DNA from: Intestinimonas sp.
GTDB lineage: Bacteria; Bacillota; Clostridia; Oscillospirales; Oscillospiraceae
NCBI RefSeq assembly: GCF_026169115.1
Contig: NZ_JAPFEA010000007.1
Coordinates: 1 to 53,814, forward strand
DNA length: 53,814 nt
Direction: 5' to 3'
Position 1 is the stretch's first letter; each line of letters opens with the position of its first letter. Under the pieces are notes generated by a model. That model saw only the letters and a list, made by a program, of their open reading frames with translations. It was not told the origin of the DNA and did not search any database. The translations under genes were made by a program, and so were the position numbers. Shown in pieces: positions 39,843 through 49,900 of this stretch.

Positions 39843-40898
39843 TTATGACAGCGCCTTGAGATGCCGGATCAAAACGCCGGCAATATCCGTACACGATGCC
39901 TGTGTGCAGACCGCGCCGATCTCGTGCGCGACGGCAGGCATCCCATAGACCACACAGGTCTCCTTGTTCTGACCAATCGTATAGGCCCCTTTTTGCCGCA
40001 TGGCCAGAAGCCCGGCGGCGCCGTCCTGTCCCATACCAGTCATGATAATGCCCACCATCTTGCACTGTACTACTTCCGACATGGATTGAAAAAGCACGTC
40101 GACAGAGGGGCGGTGGCCGCTGACCTTCTCGCCGGGTGTGCAGGAGAGGGTATACTTGTTGCCAATGCGCACCACGCGCGCCTGCAAATCGGCGGGGGCG
40201 ACCAAGGCGAGACCGCGATGCAGTTCGTCGCCATTTTTCGCCTCCCGGACCTCCATCTTGCATAGACGATTGAGGCGGTCGGCATACATCTTGGTAAAGC
40301 CGGGGGGCATATGCTGCACGATGACCATGCCGGGAATGTCCGCAGGAAGCCGTTTCATGACCTCCAGGGTCGCTTCCGTGCCGCCAGTGGAGGCGCCCAA
40401 GCCAATCAGAACACGATCAAAGCTGGAAGAGCTTCCAAGGGGGACGGCCGGGAGGGGAGGAAGCGGGCTTTTCGGATGGGGCGAGACCACAGAGGGCGAA
40501 GAGCGGACTTTTGCAACAGACGCGATCAGAACCTTCTGTGCCAACGTATGGACAAAGGCATCCGGATCGTCCTGTGCCTCCGGTTTGCGCACGAAATCGA
40601 CTGCGCCGGCGTCCAGAGCGTCAAAAACACGCAGATTCAATGACGAGACCAGGATGACGGGGATCGGATGAGTTGGAATATACTGTCTTAAAAAATCGAT
40701 CCCGCTCTGTCCGGGCATCTCAACATCCATGGTTATGACGTCGGGATTCAATTTTTCGATTTTCTTCTTGGCATCAATGGTGTTGATGGCATACCCAACG
40801 ACTTCAATTCTTTGATGAGCAGACAGACCACGGATTATCATGCTTCGGGCTACGACTGAGTCATCCACCACCATGACACGGACCTTTTCGTTTTGCAT
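39843..40898 (-). CDS. cheB: Chemotaxis response regulator protein-glutamate methylesterase CheB
   Basis: 351 residues. Receiver domain (about 6-120) with acidic pair D12/D13 and phospho-acceptor D58 in TMDVEMPG. A Ser/Pro-rich linker (about 130-160) leads to the CheB_methylest domain with the catalytic triad S170 (GASTGGT), H196 (QHMPPGFT) and D292 (MTGMGQDGA). It removes methyl groups from chemoreceptors when phosphorylated by CheA. It follows cheR by 25 bp and is the last gene of the operon. The CAGGAGG site is unusually far (14 bp) from the ATG. Confidence 0.95.
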   Translation of the reverse strand: MQNEKVRVMVVDDSVVARSMIIRGLSAHQRIEVVGYAINTIDAKKKIEKLNPDVITMDVEMPGQSGIDFLRQYIPTHPIPVILVSSLNLRVFDALDAGAVDFVRKPEAQDDPDAFVHTLAQKVLIASVAKVRSSPSVVSPHPKSPLPPLPAVPLGSSSSFDRVLIGLGASTGGTEATLEVMKRLPADIPGMVIVQHMPPGFTKMYADRLNRLCKMEVREAKNGDELHRGLALVAPADLQARVVRIGNKYTLSCTPGEKVSGHRPSVDVLFQSMSEVVQCKMVGIIMTGMGQDGAAGLLAMRQKGAYTIGQNKETCVVYGMPAVAHEIGAVCTQASCTDIAGVLIRHLKALS

Positions 40899-40923
40899 AA
40901 CGAAATATCGCGCCTCCTGAACG

Positions 40924-41766
40924 TTATTTTTGGAATGTCGCTGTGGCCAGTCTGCGGTACGGTGTGTTCTGACTCAAATTCTCTGAATAGCTGATGAGCA
41001 GATACCCATTTGGAACCGTAGCATCGTAGAATCGTCTGACGAGGGCATCCTTTGTAGGCTGATCGAAGTAGATCATCACATTTCTGCAAAAAATCACGTC
41101 GAATTTACGACGGAACTGAATCGGGTCCATCAGATTGAAATGCTGAAAAATCACATTGTTCCGAACATCTTTCGTAACTGTGTAGGAGCCGTTTGGATTT
41201 GGCGTGAAGTATTTTCTCTTCCACTCTGCGGGAACGGTGTCAGGCAGCTCATATACGCCCCTCTTGGCGGTGCTCAGGGCGCGGTCAGAAATATCTGTCG
41301 CCAGAATTCGGGTATCCCATTCCTTGGCGTGGGCCCCCAGGTAATCAAAGAGATACATGGTGATGTTATAGGGCTCCTCACCGCTGGAGCAGCCGGCGCT
41401 CCAAATCGACAAAATCTTGTCTTTTTGGTGGCGTCTGACCAGATCCGGGATGATGCGCTGCCGAAACAGATCCAAATGCTCTATTTCACGCATGAAAAAG
41501 GTGTAGTTTGTGGTCAGCTTGTTCAGGATCATCGTGATCTCGGCATCATCTCTTTTTTCGATCAGATGGGAGACAAAATCCGAGAAATTGCGATAGCCCA
41601 ATTTGCGGATCGTGGGCGACAAACGCCCGGTGATTAACTGGCGCTTCTGGGACAGATCGATACCATAGGAGGACTTTACAAAATCGACCATGCGGCGGAA
41701 ATCTGTATCGGTTATTTGCAGGGGAGAGAAAGCGCGCGCGTCCCCGGTCAATATGGTATCACTCAT
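40924..41766 (-). CDS. cheR: Chemotaxis protein methyltransferase CheR
   Basis: 280 residues. N-terminal CheR helical domain (about 15-75) with DFRRMVDFVKSSYGIDL, then the SAM-binding domain with WSAGCSSGEEPYN, ATDISDRAL and VIFCRNVMIYFD. It methylates glutamates on chemoreceptors to reset sensitivity. It overlaps the cheW stop by 8 bp, so translation is coupled. CheR and CheB together imply methyl-accepting receptors elsewhere in the genome; none is in the window. Confidence 0.95.
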   Translation of the reverse strand: MSDTILTGDARAFSPLQITDTDFRRMVDFVKSSYGIDLSQKRQLITGRLSPTIRKLGYRNFSDFVSHLIEKRDDAEITMILNKLTTNYTFFMREIEHLDLFRQRIIPDLVRRHQKDKILSIWSAGCSSGEEPYNITMYLFDYLGAHAKEWDTRILATDISDRALSTAKRGVYELPDTVPAEWKRKYFTPNPNGSYTVTKDVRNNVIFQHFNLMDPIQFRRKFDVIFCRNVMIYFDQPTKDALVRRFYDATVPNGYLLISYSENLSQNTPYRRLATATFQK

Positions 41767-42256
41767 AGCTCAACAACTGCTCACAATCAAGCACGAGCAT
41801 GGTGCCTGTCCCGTCCGGAATCGTACACATACCAGAAACCAGACGCTGGGTACTTTGCGAGGGCATCGGGAGGATGTTTTCGGTCGGGATCTCAATCATT
41901 TGATCCACGGCATCCACCAATATACCGACCTGCGTGTTGTCAAAATTAAGGACCACCAACAGGGTGTCTTCGTCGTTGGCGGGTTTTCCCAAACGGAGCC
42001 GAATATCCAGAACCGGAATGATCTGGCCGCGCATATTGAAGATACCACGGATATAGTCCGGCGTCATGGGAAGGTAGGCGGCGTAGTGATCGTTCAGGAT
42101 CTCAACCACGTATTCGGCGTCGACCCCCAGCTTCAAATTGTCGGTGATAAAAATAAGATATTTCCGAGTAACGCTGCCCATTTGCATGGATTCTTTCAGC
42201 GATTCATCTTCTTCGGTGAGAAAGGCATCCACTTTTGCTGCATTCAATTCTTTCAT
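41759..42256 (-). CDS. cheW: Chemotaxis coupling protein CheW
   Basis: About 165 residues. The CheW SH3-like double barrel covers about 30-165, with the family motifs KYLIFITDNLKLGVD, MRGQIIPVLDIR and VGILVDAVDQMIEI. It bridges CheA and the receptors. The start is uncertain: ATG 42256 abuts CAGGAG, and the in-frame TTG 42247 would be 9 bp from it. The N-terminal 25-residue tail is acidic. It follows cheA by about 150 bp. Confidence 0.92.
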   Translation of the reverse strand: MKELNAAKVDAFLTEEDESLKESMQMGSVTRKYLIFITDNLKLGVDAEYVVEILNDHYAAYLPMTPDYIRGIFNMRGQIIPVLDIRLRLGKPANDEDTLLVVLNFDNTQVGILVDAVDQMIEIPTENILPMPSQSTQRLVSGMCTIPDGTGTMLVLDCEQLLSYE

Positions 42257-42408
42257 CTCCTGCCATCTGTGAGTTTTGGATAGGCACATGGCTGACTGCC
42301 ATGGCTGCTTGAGAAACGACGAGATCGGCTCCATATGTCAAAGCCGCACAGGCCCCGCGCGGAAAATGATGGGTGCATGGAGCGTGCCCGTGGGAACAGA
42401 TCCCTCAA

Positions 42409-44493
42409 TTATAAAGACTGAGCTGCCGCATAGAGGTTTCCTGCGTCCAGAATGATGCTGATATTGCCATCACCAAGGATGCTGCAGCCCATGATGCCAT
42501 AGTCTTTCACATCAAAATTGTTGATATAGGCCGGGAGCGGCTTTACGACGATCTTCTGCTCTCCCAGCAGCTCGTCTACGAACAGGCAGTAAGAGTAATC
42601 ACCGGATTCAAGCCAGAGAAGGATGCCCTCTCCGATCTCGTCGGTGCCGCCGGGCAGACGATAGAGGTCCTTGGCGCGGATGACCGGATAGTAATGGTCC
42701 ATCAACCGAATCATTTCGCCATCTACGGAGTCGCGCAGGATGTCCTGGCTGGACACCTTGAAACTCTGGCGGATGTTGTTGATGGGGATCGTGAAAATCG
42801 AGTCGCCGACAGAAACCTCCATGCCGTCCATGATCGCCATGGTCAGGGGGATCCGCATGATGGTCGTCATGCCATGCCCCATTTCGCTGGAGATGGAAAC
42901 GCTGCCGCCCAATTCCTCGATGCCCTTTTTCACAACGTCCATACCAACTCCTCTGCCGGAAAACTCGGTCACAGTTGCGTTGGTGGAGAAGCCGGGCATC
43001 ATGAGGAAATTCAGGATCTCACGATGAGAATATTCTACATCGGGGGAAGCCAACCCACTTTTGATGGCTTTTTTGAGCACGTTTTCGTCATTGACGCCCT
43101 GACCGTCGTCCCGGATCATGATGATGACCTCGTTGCCGGTATCCTGGGCGGAAAGCGTGATCTCACCGACTGGATCTTTCCCAGCTGCGATGCGCTCTTC
43201 CTCAGAATCTTCAATGCCGTGGTCCATGGAGTTGCGGATCATATGCATGATCGGGTCTCCAATGCTGTCAACGATGGTCTTGTCCACCTCGGTATCCTCG
43301 CCCACCAGTGTGAGCTTGACCTGTTTGTTCAGCTTTTTGCTCATATCACGCACAATGCGGTTCATCTTCTGGAAGGTATTGGCCATGGGGACCATCCGCA
43401 GGGACATGGAAATATCCTGCAATTCATCTGTCAGCTTGCGAAGCTGTCGGGCATTTTTGGAGAATGTATCAAGGTTCAAGCCTTTCAAGTCGGGGGAGGC
43501 AGTCACCATGGACTCAGTGATGACGATCTCGCCTACGATTGCGGACAGCATGTCCAGCTTGCTCAGATTTACGCTGATGAGACTTTCCTTCGGGTGCTGA
43601 ACAGGTGAAGAACTGCTGGTGCTGGAGGTCGGAGTGGCGGCAGGAGCCTTCACAGTGGGCTCGCCAGCGGCATCCGGCTTCGGCGAGGCGGCTTCCACCG
43701 CAGGCGCCGGGGCCGGGTGGAAATCATGGGGCTGGTAAGAGCGGACGGAGCCGGCGTCGCGCACGACGGAGATGGCCTTTTCCCGGTCCCCCTCCCGCTT
43801 GAACATCAACAAAAATCCCTGTTCGATCACCTGAGCAGATGTGGATGCGTCATTTTCCACAGCGGATGGCTCAAAGAGGAAATCGGACTCGGCACAGAAA
43901 TCACGAATAGAGGCGACCAGCATGAAAGAGCGCAGATTCTCCATACCGCAGCCCTCGTCAAAGAAAACCCGCAGCTCATAGGGAAATTCTGAATTTCCAT
44001 CCCCGATGCGTTCCGGTACGGCTTCGGCGTCCGCTGCGGGAGCGGAAGCCTCCTGACCGGAAGGGGCGGACTCCGGGGGCGCCTCCCCTTTAATTTTGGC
44101 GATCAGGCTATTAATATTTGAGAGGAAAGCGTCGATATTCTTATCAAGAGGCTGCGCCGACTCGACTTTCTCCATTTCTGCCCGAAAATAGTCAATGGAC
44201 TGGAACATCAGGTCGAACAGAGTCGGGCGATTTGCTTCGGAAACGACATCCATCGTGTTTTCACGGATGATGAAGAAAAGGTCCTCGATCCGGTGAGAAA
44301 TGGTCGTAAGCGTATCAAATTCCATCATGGCGGAGGAGCCCTTGATGGTGTGCATAATGCGGAAGATTTCGTTCACATTATCCTGAGAGAACGTATCCGC
44401 TTTCTCCGCCTCCAGAATGATATTTTCCAGCTGTTCAAGCAACGTGTTGGTCTCATATATATACATGTCGAGGATTTCGTTTCCACTGCTCAT
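42409..44493 (-). CDS. cheA: Chemotaxis sensor histidine kinase CheA
   Basis: 694 residues. P1 HPt domain with phospho-acceptor H48 in HTIKGSSAM; a P2-like domain (about 165-260); a long Ala/Pro/Ser linker; P3 dimerisation; P4 ATPase with N-box HMIRNSMDHG, G1 IRDDGQGV and G2 GRGVGMDVV; P5 CheW-like domain at the C-terminus. It is the central kinase that phosphorylates CheY and CheB. First gene of cheA-cheW-cheR-cheB. No cheY, cheC, cheD or receptor gene is adjacent. It is divergent from the FliK-like operon, with a gap of about 90 bp. ATG 44493 has only a weak ribosome site. Confidence 0.95.
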   Translation of the reverse strand: MSSGNEILDMYIYETNTLLEQLENIILEAEKADTFSQDNVNEIFRIMHTIKGSSAMMEFDTLTTISHRIEDLFFIIRENTMDVVSEANRPTLFDLMFQSIDYFRAEMEKVESAQPLDKNIDAFLSNINSLIAKIKGEAPPESAPSGQEASAPAADAEAVPERIGDGNSEFPYELRVFFDEGCGMENLRSFMLVASIRDFCAESDFLFEPSAVENDASTSAQVIEQGFLLMFKREGDREKAISVVRDAGSVRSYQPHDFHPAPAPAVEAASPKPDAAGEPTVKAPAATPTSSTSSSSPVQHPKESLISVNLSKLDMLSAIVGEIVITESMVTASPDLKGLNLDTFSKNARQLRKLTDELQDISMSLRMVPMANTFQKMNRIVRDMSKKLNKQVKLTLVGEDTEVDKTIVDSIGDPIMHMIRNSMDHGIEDSEEERIAAGKDPVGEITLSAQDTGNEVIIMIRDDGQGVNDENVLKKAIKSGLASPDVEYSHREILNFLMMPGFSTNATVTEFSGRGVGMDVVKKGIEELGGSVSISSEMGHGMTTIMRIPLTMAIMDGMEVSVGDSIFTIPINNIRQSFKVSSQDILRDSVDGEMIRLMDHYYPVIRAKDLYRLPGGTDEIGEGILLWLESGDYSYCLFVDELLGEQKIVVKPLPAYINNFDVKDYGIMGCSILGDGNISIILDAGNLYAAAQSL

Positions 44494-44586
44494 AAATAAC
44501 ACCAGCCTTTGCCTTTTTAGTTTTTATCGACGCTAAAGCGCCAAAAGATAAGGGGCATTTTAAGTTTTTTCTGTGGGGTGAGAGGA

Positions 44587-46017
44587 ATGCCAGATATTTT
44601 GGGCGCCACAAATCCGGTCCCTGGCTATGATAAAGCGGTCAGCAATCGAAACATACCTGTTTCTCCGGAGAATACGCAAATACAAAATATTCCGGACCCA
44701 AGCAGAGTCGGCAGGACGGATGGCCGGACAGAACAACAGGACAGCACGCTGCAAGGCGATGGACGAGTTCGCTATGACTCCAACTTCCAGACCTTCCTTC
44801 AGCGCCTTCGCCAGACGCCGGGAATGGCCGAGAGCCTGTCACAAATCTTCGCCGGAGGAGAGCGCACCATTGTGTCCTCCGGACTGGGCGAGGGCATCGC
44901 AGAGGAGATGGCCAAGATCATCGAAATGCTGCAGCTCAGCGGCGAGGACCTGTTGGATTTTTTGAAGGCGCAGTTCAAGGCGGAAACACGCTTCAACGGA
45001 GCCTTGTTTGCCCTTTTGCGCACCGCCTACATGAAAGCGGCATCCGATGGCGTCAGGACAGATATCCTGCGCTTTTTGAAGTGCTACGTGAACTTTTCCT
45101 CGACGGCCCATGTTGAAGAGAGCATGCTGCGCAATCTTGCAAAAATGGCGGATGCAATGCCCGGCAGCTGGGCGCTGAAGCTCCGGCAGTTGTCGGCGAA
45201 GCTGGAAAATGGGATCGCGGCAGGGGACCGGAAGGGAAGTCTGCTCCTGCTTCAGCGGGAAATATTTCCTTATATGGCCGAGTACGTTGAGCGGACGCAC
45301 GATATGGGTCTGCCCAGAATGCTGCTGAACCTGTTGGCGCTGGATGTCGCGCGGTATGAAAATGGCGCGCAGGAAAACCTTCTGGAGGCGTTTCACCAGC
45401 TCGCTGGATATGGGACGCTGAGAGAGCAGCTTGGTAAAATCGACGACGAGGCGCTTCTCGCCCTTCTGAAAAACAGCCAGTTCAACCAGAATTCAAGTGC
45501 AGTACAGTTTTCCGAACATCTGGCGGCGGCGGCGGCCAGAGCGCTGCGGGGAGAGGGGAGCGCCGAGGTGCAGCAGGCGTTCTCCAACCTGGTCAGCGCC
45601 ATGCTGATTAATGAGAGCGTCTATATGCCGATCAACCATTATCTGCTGCCGCTGGAGTGGAATGGGCGGCTGCTTTTTTCTGAACTGTGGGTGGACCCGG
45701 ACGCAGAGGAGGGCGAGCGGAAAAAGGGCGGCCGCGGGACCGGCGTGAAGATCCTGTTCAAGATGGACGTGCAGGCGCTTGGCTGCTTTGACGTGATTTT
45801 AACAAGCCAGGGAAATGAGGCGGACATCCGCATCATGTGCCCCGAAAAGATGCTCCCCTTCTCGAAGCAGATCGAGCAGTCCCTTTCGGAGATATTGGCA
45901 AGGAACGACCTGGTCCCATCGAAAGTGATGGTGCGGAAGCAGGAACGTCCGGTCACGCTGACGGAGGTGTTCCCAAAAATCTTTGAGAGGAGGAACAGCA
46001 TCAATGTCAAGGTATGA
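44587..46017 (+). CDS. FliK/YlqG-like protein (hook-length-control-like C-terminus)
   Basis: 476 residues. The N-terminal 60 are disordered and polar. Residues about 60-340 are alpha-helical with no named domain. The C-terminal part, VKILFKMDVQALGCFDVILTS then a helix KQIEQSLSEILARN, has the LGxxxVxLxxxG pattern of the FliK C-terminal (Flg_hook) domain. B. subtilis ylqG-ylqH has the same pairing of a FliK-like and an FlhB-tail-like gene, and the next gene here fits the second. In flagella FliK sets hook length and switches the export gate through FlhB. Whether this copy acts on flagella is open. ATG 44587 follows GGGGTGAGAGG. Confidence 0.6.
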   Translation: MPDILGATNPVPGYDKAVSNRNIPVSPENTQIQNIPDPSRVGRTDGRTEQQDSTLQGDGRVRYDSNFQTFLQRLRQTPGMAESLSQIFAGGERTIVSSGLGEGIAEEMAKIIEMLQLSGEDLLDFLKAQFKAETRFNGALFALLRTAYMKAASDGVRTDILRFLKCYVNFSSTAHVEESMLRNLAKMADAMPGSWALKLRQLSAKLENGIAAGDRKGSLLLLQREIFPYMAEYVERTHDMGLPRMLLNLLALDVARYENGAQENLLEAFHQLAGYGTLREQLGKIDDEALLALLKNSQFNQNSSAVQFSEHLAAAAARALRGEGSAEVQQAFSNLVSAMLINESVYMPINHYLLPLEWNGRLLFSELWVDPDAEEGERKKGGRGTGVKILFKMDVQALGCFDVILTSQGNEADIRIMCPEKMLPFSKQIEQSLSEILARNDLVPSKVMVRKQERPVTLTEVFPKIFERRNSINVKV

Positions 46018-46327
46018 GCAGGGCCGCAGTTCTCCTCAAAAGGCGGTTGCCCTCTCTTACGGAGCGGGCGACGCGGCGCCCGTGATCGTGGCGTCTGGAA
46101 TGGGATATATGGCGGAAAAGATCGTGGAGACAGCCGCGGACCACGGCGTCCCGATCTATGAGGACAATTCGCTGGCGACCATCCTGACACAGCTGCAGTT
46201 GGGCCAGGAGATTCCTGAGAACCTGTATCAGGCGATTGTAGAGATCTACGTCTACTTTCTCAACTTCACTCCCGAGACGTCAGACGGGCAGGCCAAGGAA
46301 TCCGGCACCGGTGAAGCCGGTCAGTGA
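46004..46327 (+). CDS. FlhB C-terminal-domain-like protein (YlqH-like)
   Basis: 107 residues. Nearly all of it matches the cytoplasmic tail of FlhB/YscU export-gate proteins: AVALSYGAGDAAPVIVASGM, then AADHGVPIYEDNSLATIL and IPENLYQAIVEIYVYF. There is no membrane part and no NPTH self-cleavage site, so it equals the free tail fragment of FlhB. It overlaps the FliK-like gene by 14 bp, suggesting fixed stoichiometry and direct contact, as FliK and the FlhB tail interact in flagella. GAGAGGAGG lies 10 bp before ATG 46004. Confidence 0.85.
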   Translation: MSRYEQGRSSPQKAVALSYGAGDAAPVIVASGMGYMAEKIVETAADHGVPIYEDNSLATILTQLQLGQEIPENLYQAIVEIYVYFLNFTPETSDGQAKESGTGEAGQ

Positions 46328-46338
46328 GGAGGAGCAGT

Positions 46339-46950
46339 ATGGAACACTATCAGGATGACACCCATTTTCTTTTGCTGGACAGCCGAAGCGTCCCCCTCGC
46401 CCACGGAAAACTGGAGAGCGCGGTGGATGCGCCGGCGCTTCAAATGCTTGTGCTGAATGGGAAAGCAGACGAGGTAGCCCGACATGAGATCATTCAGATC
46501 GCCGGAATGAGGAGCGACAAGCTGGCGATTCAGTGTCAGGTGCTCCGGCAGCGGGGCGAGCGGATCATTCTGAACAAGATCTCGCAGCTCGGTTCGGATT
46601 TTCAGAGAAATCTGCGGGTGCCGGTCCAATTTGAGAGCTTTATCTACCCGTTGAGCGGAGCATGGAAAGGGCGGCGCAGCATACAATCCGTGGATCTCAG
46701 CTGCGGCGGCATCGCATTTTACAGCAGATACGGGCTGGAGAATGGGGAGCGATTTGAGGTTGTGATCCCAATTACGGCTCAGCCTGTCGTGCTGCGGGGC
46801 GAGATTCTTCGTCAGCAGACACTGGCAGGGGAGCGCTGCTTTTATGCGGCGAAGTTTGTGGATATGTGCAACGACGAGGAGTTTATTGTGCGGGAGGCTG
46901 TCTTTCGCGTCCAGATACAGGGGGCGGCAGCGGGACCGCGCGGGAGATAG
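46339..46950 (+). CDS. PilZ domain protein
   Basis: 203 residues. An N-terminal domain of about 90 residues (YcgR-N-like in position) precedes a PilZ domain (about 93-195) with QRNLRVPV and the DLSCGGIAFYS motif, matching the RxxxR and D/NxSxxG c-di-GMP-binding motifs; the first is slightly altered (RxxR). Such proteins link the second messenger c-di-GMP to motility brakes, pili or polysaccharide export. AGGAGGAG precedes ATG 46339, 12 bp after the FlhB-tail gene. Confidence 0.85.
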   Translation: MEHYQDDTHFLLLDSRSVPLAHGKLESAVDAPALQMLVLNGKADEVARHEIIQIAGMRSDKLAIQCQVLRQRGERIILNKISQLGSDFQRNLRVPVQFESFIYPLSGAWKGRRSIQSVDLSCGGIAFYSRYGLENGERFEVVIPITAQPVVLRGEILRQQTLAGERCFYAAKFVDMCNDEEFIVREAVFRVQIQGAAAGPRGR

Positions 46951-46974
46951 ATGATCGGTGGAGGGAGAAAAATA

Positions 46975-49900
46975 GTGCAGAAAGAAAATAGGAAGCAAAT
47001 AAATCACGCTTTGATTCTGAGCATGGCAAGATCCGTTCTGATTTTGCTGTGCTGCTTTGGCCTGTTTATCGGATTGACCGCGCGCGCAAGGGCGGCCTCC
47101 TGGATGGACCCCTACCTGGATCAGGTGGTGGATTGGGGCATCATGGCAGGCGATAAGGACGGGAACCTGCATCCGGACCGGCAGATCACAAGGGCGGAGT
47201 TCGTGACGCTGATTAACCGCGCCTTTGGCCATAAGGAAGTCGGCGCGACGCCGTTCCGCGACGTGCCGGAAAGCGCCTGGTATGCAGAGGATGTGGCGAT
47301 TGCATACCGCGCGGGGTATTTTGCCGGTACATCTGCCACGACGGCTTCCCCCGAAGCGCCGGTGACCCGGGAGCAGGCGGTTGTCATGCTGGGGCGGAAT
47401 ATGCGGATGCAGGAGGGCGCGGGGTCGATCCTGGACTACACCGACAATACCTCTATGGCGCCGTGGAGCCGCGGCATCATCCAGGAGGCAACGGACATGG
47501 GCATCGTGACGGGATACGACGATGGCTCGTTCAGGCCGCTGACCCCCATTACACGGGGACAGGCCGCGACCATCATCACCCGGGCCCTGGGGACGCTGGT
47601 CAACAAGCCTGGGGAACAGACTGCGGGCAGCGTCTACGGAAATCTGACCGTCAATACGCCGGGCATCACGCTGAAAGACACTGTGGTGACCGGGAATCTC
47701 TACCTCGCCGGCGGCGTCGGACTGGAGAATGTGGTGCTGGAAAATGTCCGGGTCATGGGCAAGATCATTGTCTGCGGGGCCGGCGTGAGCCAGAAGGGTG
47801 AGAGCAGCATCATCCTGCGGAATGTGACGGCCCAGGGCCTTGAGATCGACAGCATGACCAGCCACTTTATGAGCGTGCGCGCGGAAGGTCTCACCAATAT
47901 CAAGGAGACGACGGTGCATACGTCGGCCTATCTGGAGGATATCACAGACGACGGCCTGGGCCTCCAGTACATCAAGCTCGACGGGGCTGAGTCCACGAGT
48001 CTCCAGCTCGCCGGCAACATCAAAGAGGTGCTGAACATCACGCCGGGCTCCGCGCTGGCGATTGGGCAGGGCGTAGCGAATAAGGTCACCATAGACGAGC
48101 GGGCGCAGAACAGCACGCTGCATATCGATGACAGCGCCTATATCCGCGACCTGAACCTGGATGTCGGGACCACCCTGTCCGGCTCGGGCGACATTGGAAA
48201 GCTGTCCGTCAACGCCAGCGGCTCGGTGGTGCCGATGCTGCCGGACCATATTACGGTTCGTCCGGGGGTGTCTGCGGATATCAATGGTGTGGTGATGGAC
48301 TCCACTCTGGCGGCGGAGTCTTCGGAGGACCCCCGGTTGCTGGCGGGCTATCCCGCCGTGCGGAATGTGGGCCCGAAGGCTGCGGATGTGGTATTCAGCA
48401 CCAATAAGAGCGGGACCATCTATTGGGCGCTGACCGCCCTGTCCGACGGCTCTGTCGGAGAGGATGCCCTGGTCAATCCAGCCGAATATTCGGCCAAGAT
48501 CATCAAGAGCGGCACCATCAGTGTCTCGTCCTCCAAGACGGAGCTGAGCACGAAGCTCTCCGGCCTGACGGTGGACGGCTCCTACTACATTTCCGCCATC
48601 CTGGTGGACAGCCGGGAGCGCCGCAGCCCTGTGAAGGTAACGGCCTTCACAACGCCGGACGACACCGTACCGAACTTCTCTTCGGGCTATCCCTATGCGC
48701 TCATGAGCGACGACGGGGACCAGCAGGTGGTCCAGGCGATGGTCATGCCCACCAAGGACTGCCAGCTGTATTACGCCCTGCTGCCCAAGGGCTCCTCTGC
48801 CCCCAAAGCGGAGGACTTCAAGGCGGCGGCTGTCACCGGCAACCTGGGCTACGGCATGATGGACGTGAGAAAGAACACCCAGCATCTGATCCCGCGGGTC
48901 AACGCCTCCTACCTGAAAGAGCAGACGGCCTACGACCTGTATCTGTGGCTCAATGACGCGGACAACGGAAAGAGCTCCGCCGTGAAAAAGGTGACCGTGA
49001 CCACCCTGGACCGGACGCCGCCGGTGCTCCAGCATCTGACCGTGACGGATATGACGGCGAAGTCCGTCACCATGACCTATTCCCTGGATGAGCCAGGCAC
49101 CCTCTACTGGGCGGTGGTGAAGCGGGGGACGCCCTTTTATGCCAATGGGATCACAGACCCGGAGGACCGCATTGCCAAGATCCAGGTGGAGGCCGGTACC
49201 GGCGCACTGAAGCGGGGCAACGGCTCCACGTCCAAGGGGGCCACAGACGCGCGCTTCAACATCAGCGGCCTGGAGCCGCAGACGGCCTATGACCTGTATT
49301 TTGTGGCCAAGGACAAGGCCGGCAATTACAACATCTACACAGAGGAACTCAAGCCGCCCATGGAGATCAATACCCTGGACAGCGAGGGGCCGACGGTGGA
49401 GCAGGAATTCACCCATGACGGAACAGACAACCCCAAGAACCTCACGCCCTACCCGGACACCTCGATCCGGCTGGTGTTCTCCGAGAGCGTACAGGGCGTC
49501 CGGGACGTGGACGGAAAGCAGGTGTACTCCAACTTCCTGGAGCTCTATAAGACGGCGGTCTCTTCCGTCGGAGCGGAAAAGGAGAAGGCGGAAAAGGCGC
49601 TGGCCGAGGCGCTGAAGGCCCATATTGCCCTCTATTACAAGCCCATCAGCGGCCAGCCTGTGCAGGTAAAGGACCGTATGGAGAGCGAGGACGATTGGGT
49701 GATCGACTACCGCAAGGCGGTGGTGGAGCTGGACCCGTCCGGGAGCGGGCAGATGATCATCACCTTCCCGCACCACAGCACCATGGACAAGAGCGGCCTG
49801 AATCTGGCCAGCGGCGCGACCTACTATTTTGAATTGCAGGGGATCGCCGACACCTCTCCCGCCGCCAACCGGATGGAGGGGAACAGAGGGGTCACCAAGC

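Noticed and set aside
44494..44586. Sigma-D (motility) promoter before cheA
   Set aside because: A GTCGATAA sequence lies on the minus strand at 44524-44531, but no TAAA box occurs at the needed 15-bp spacing; left unassigned.
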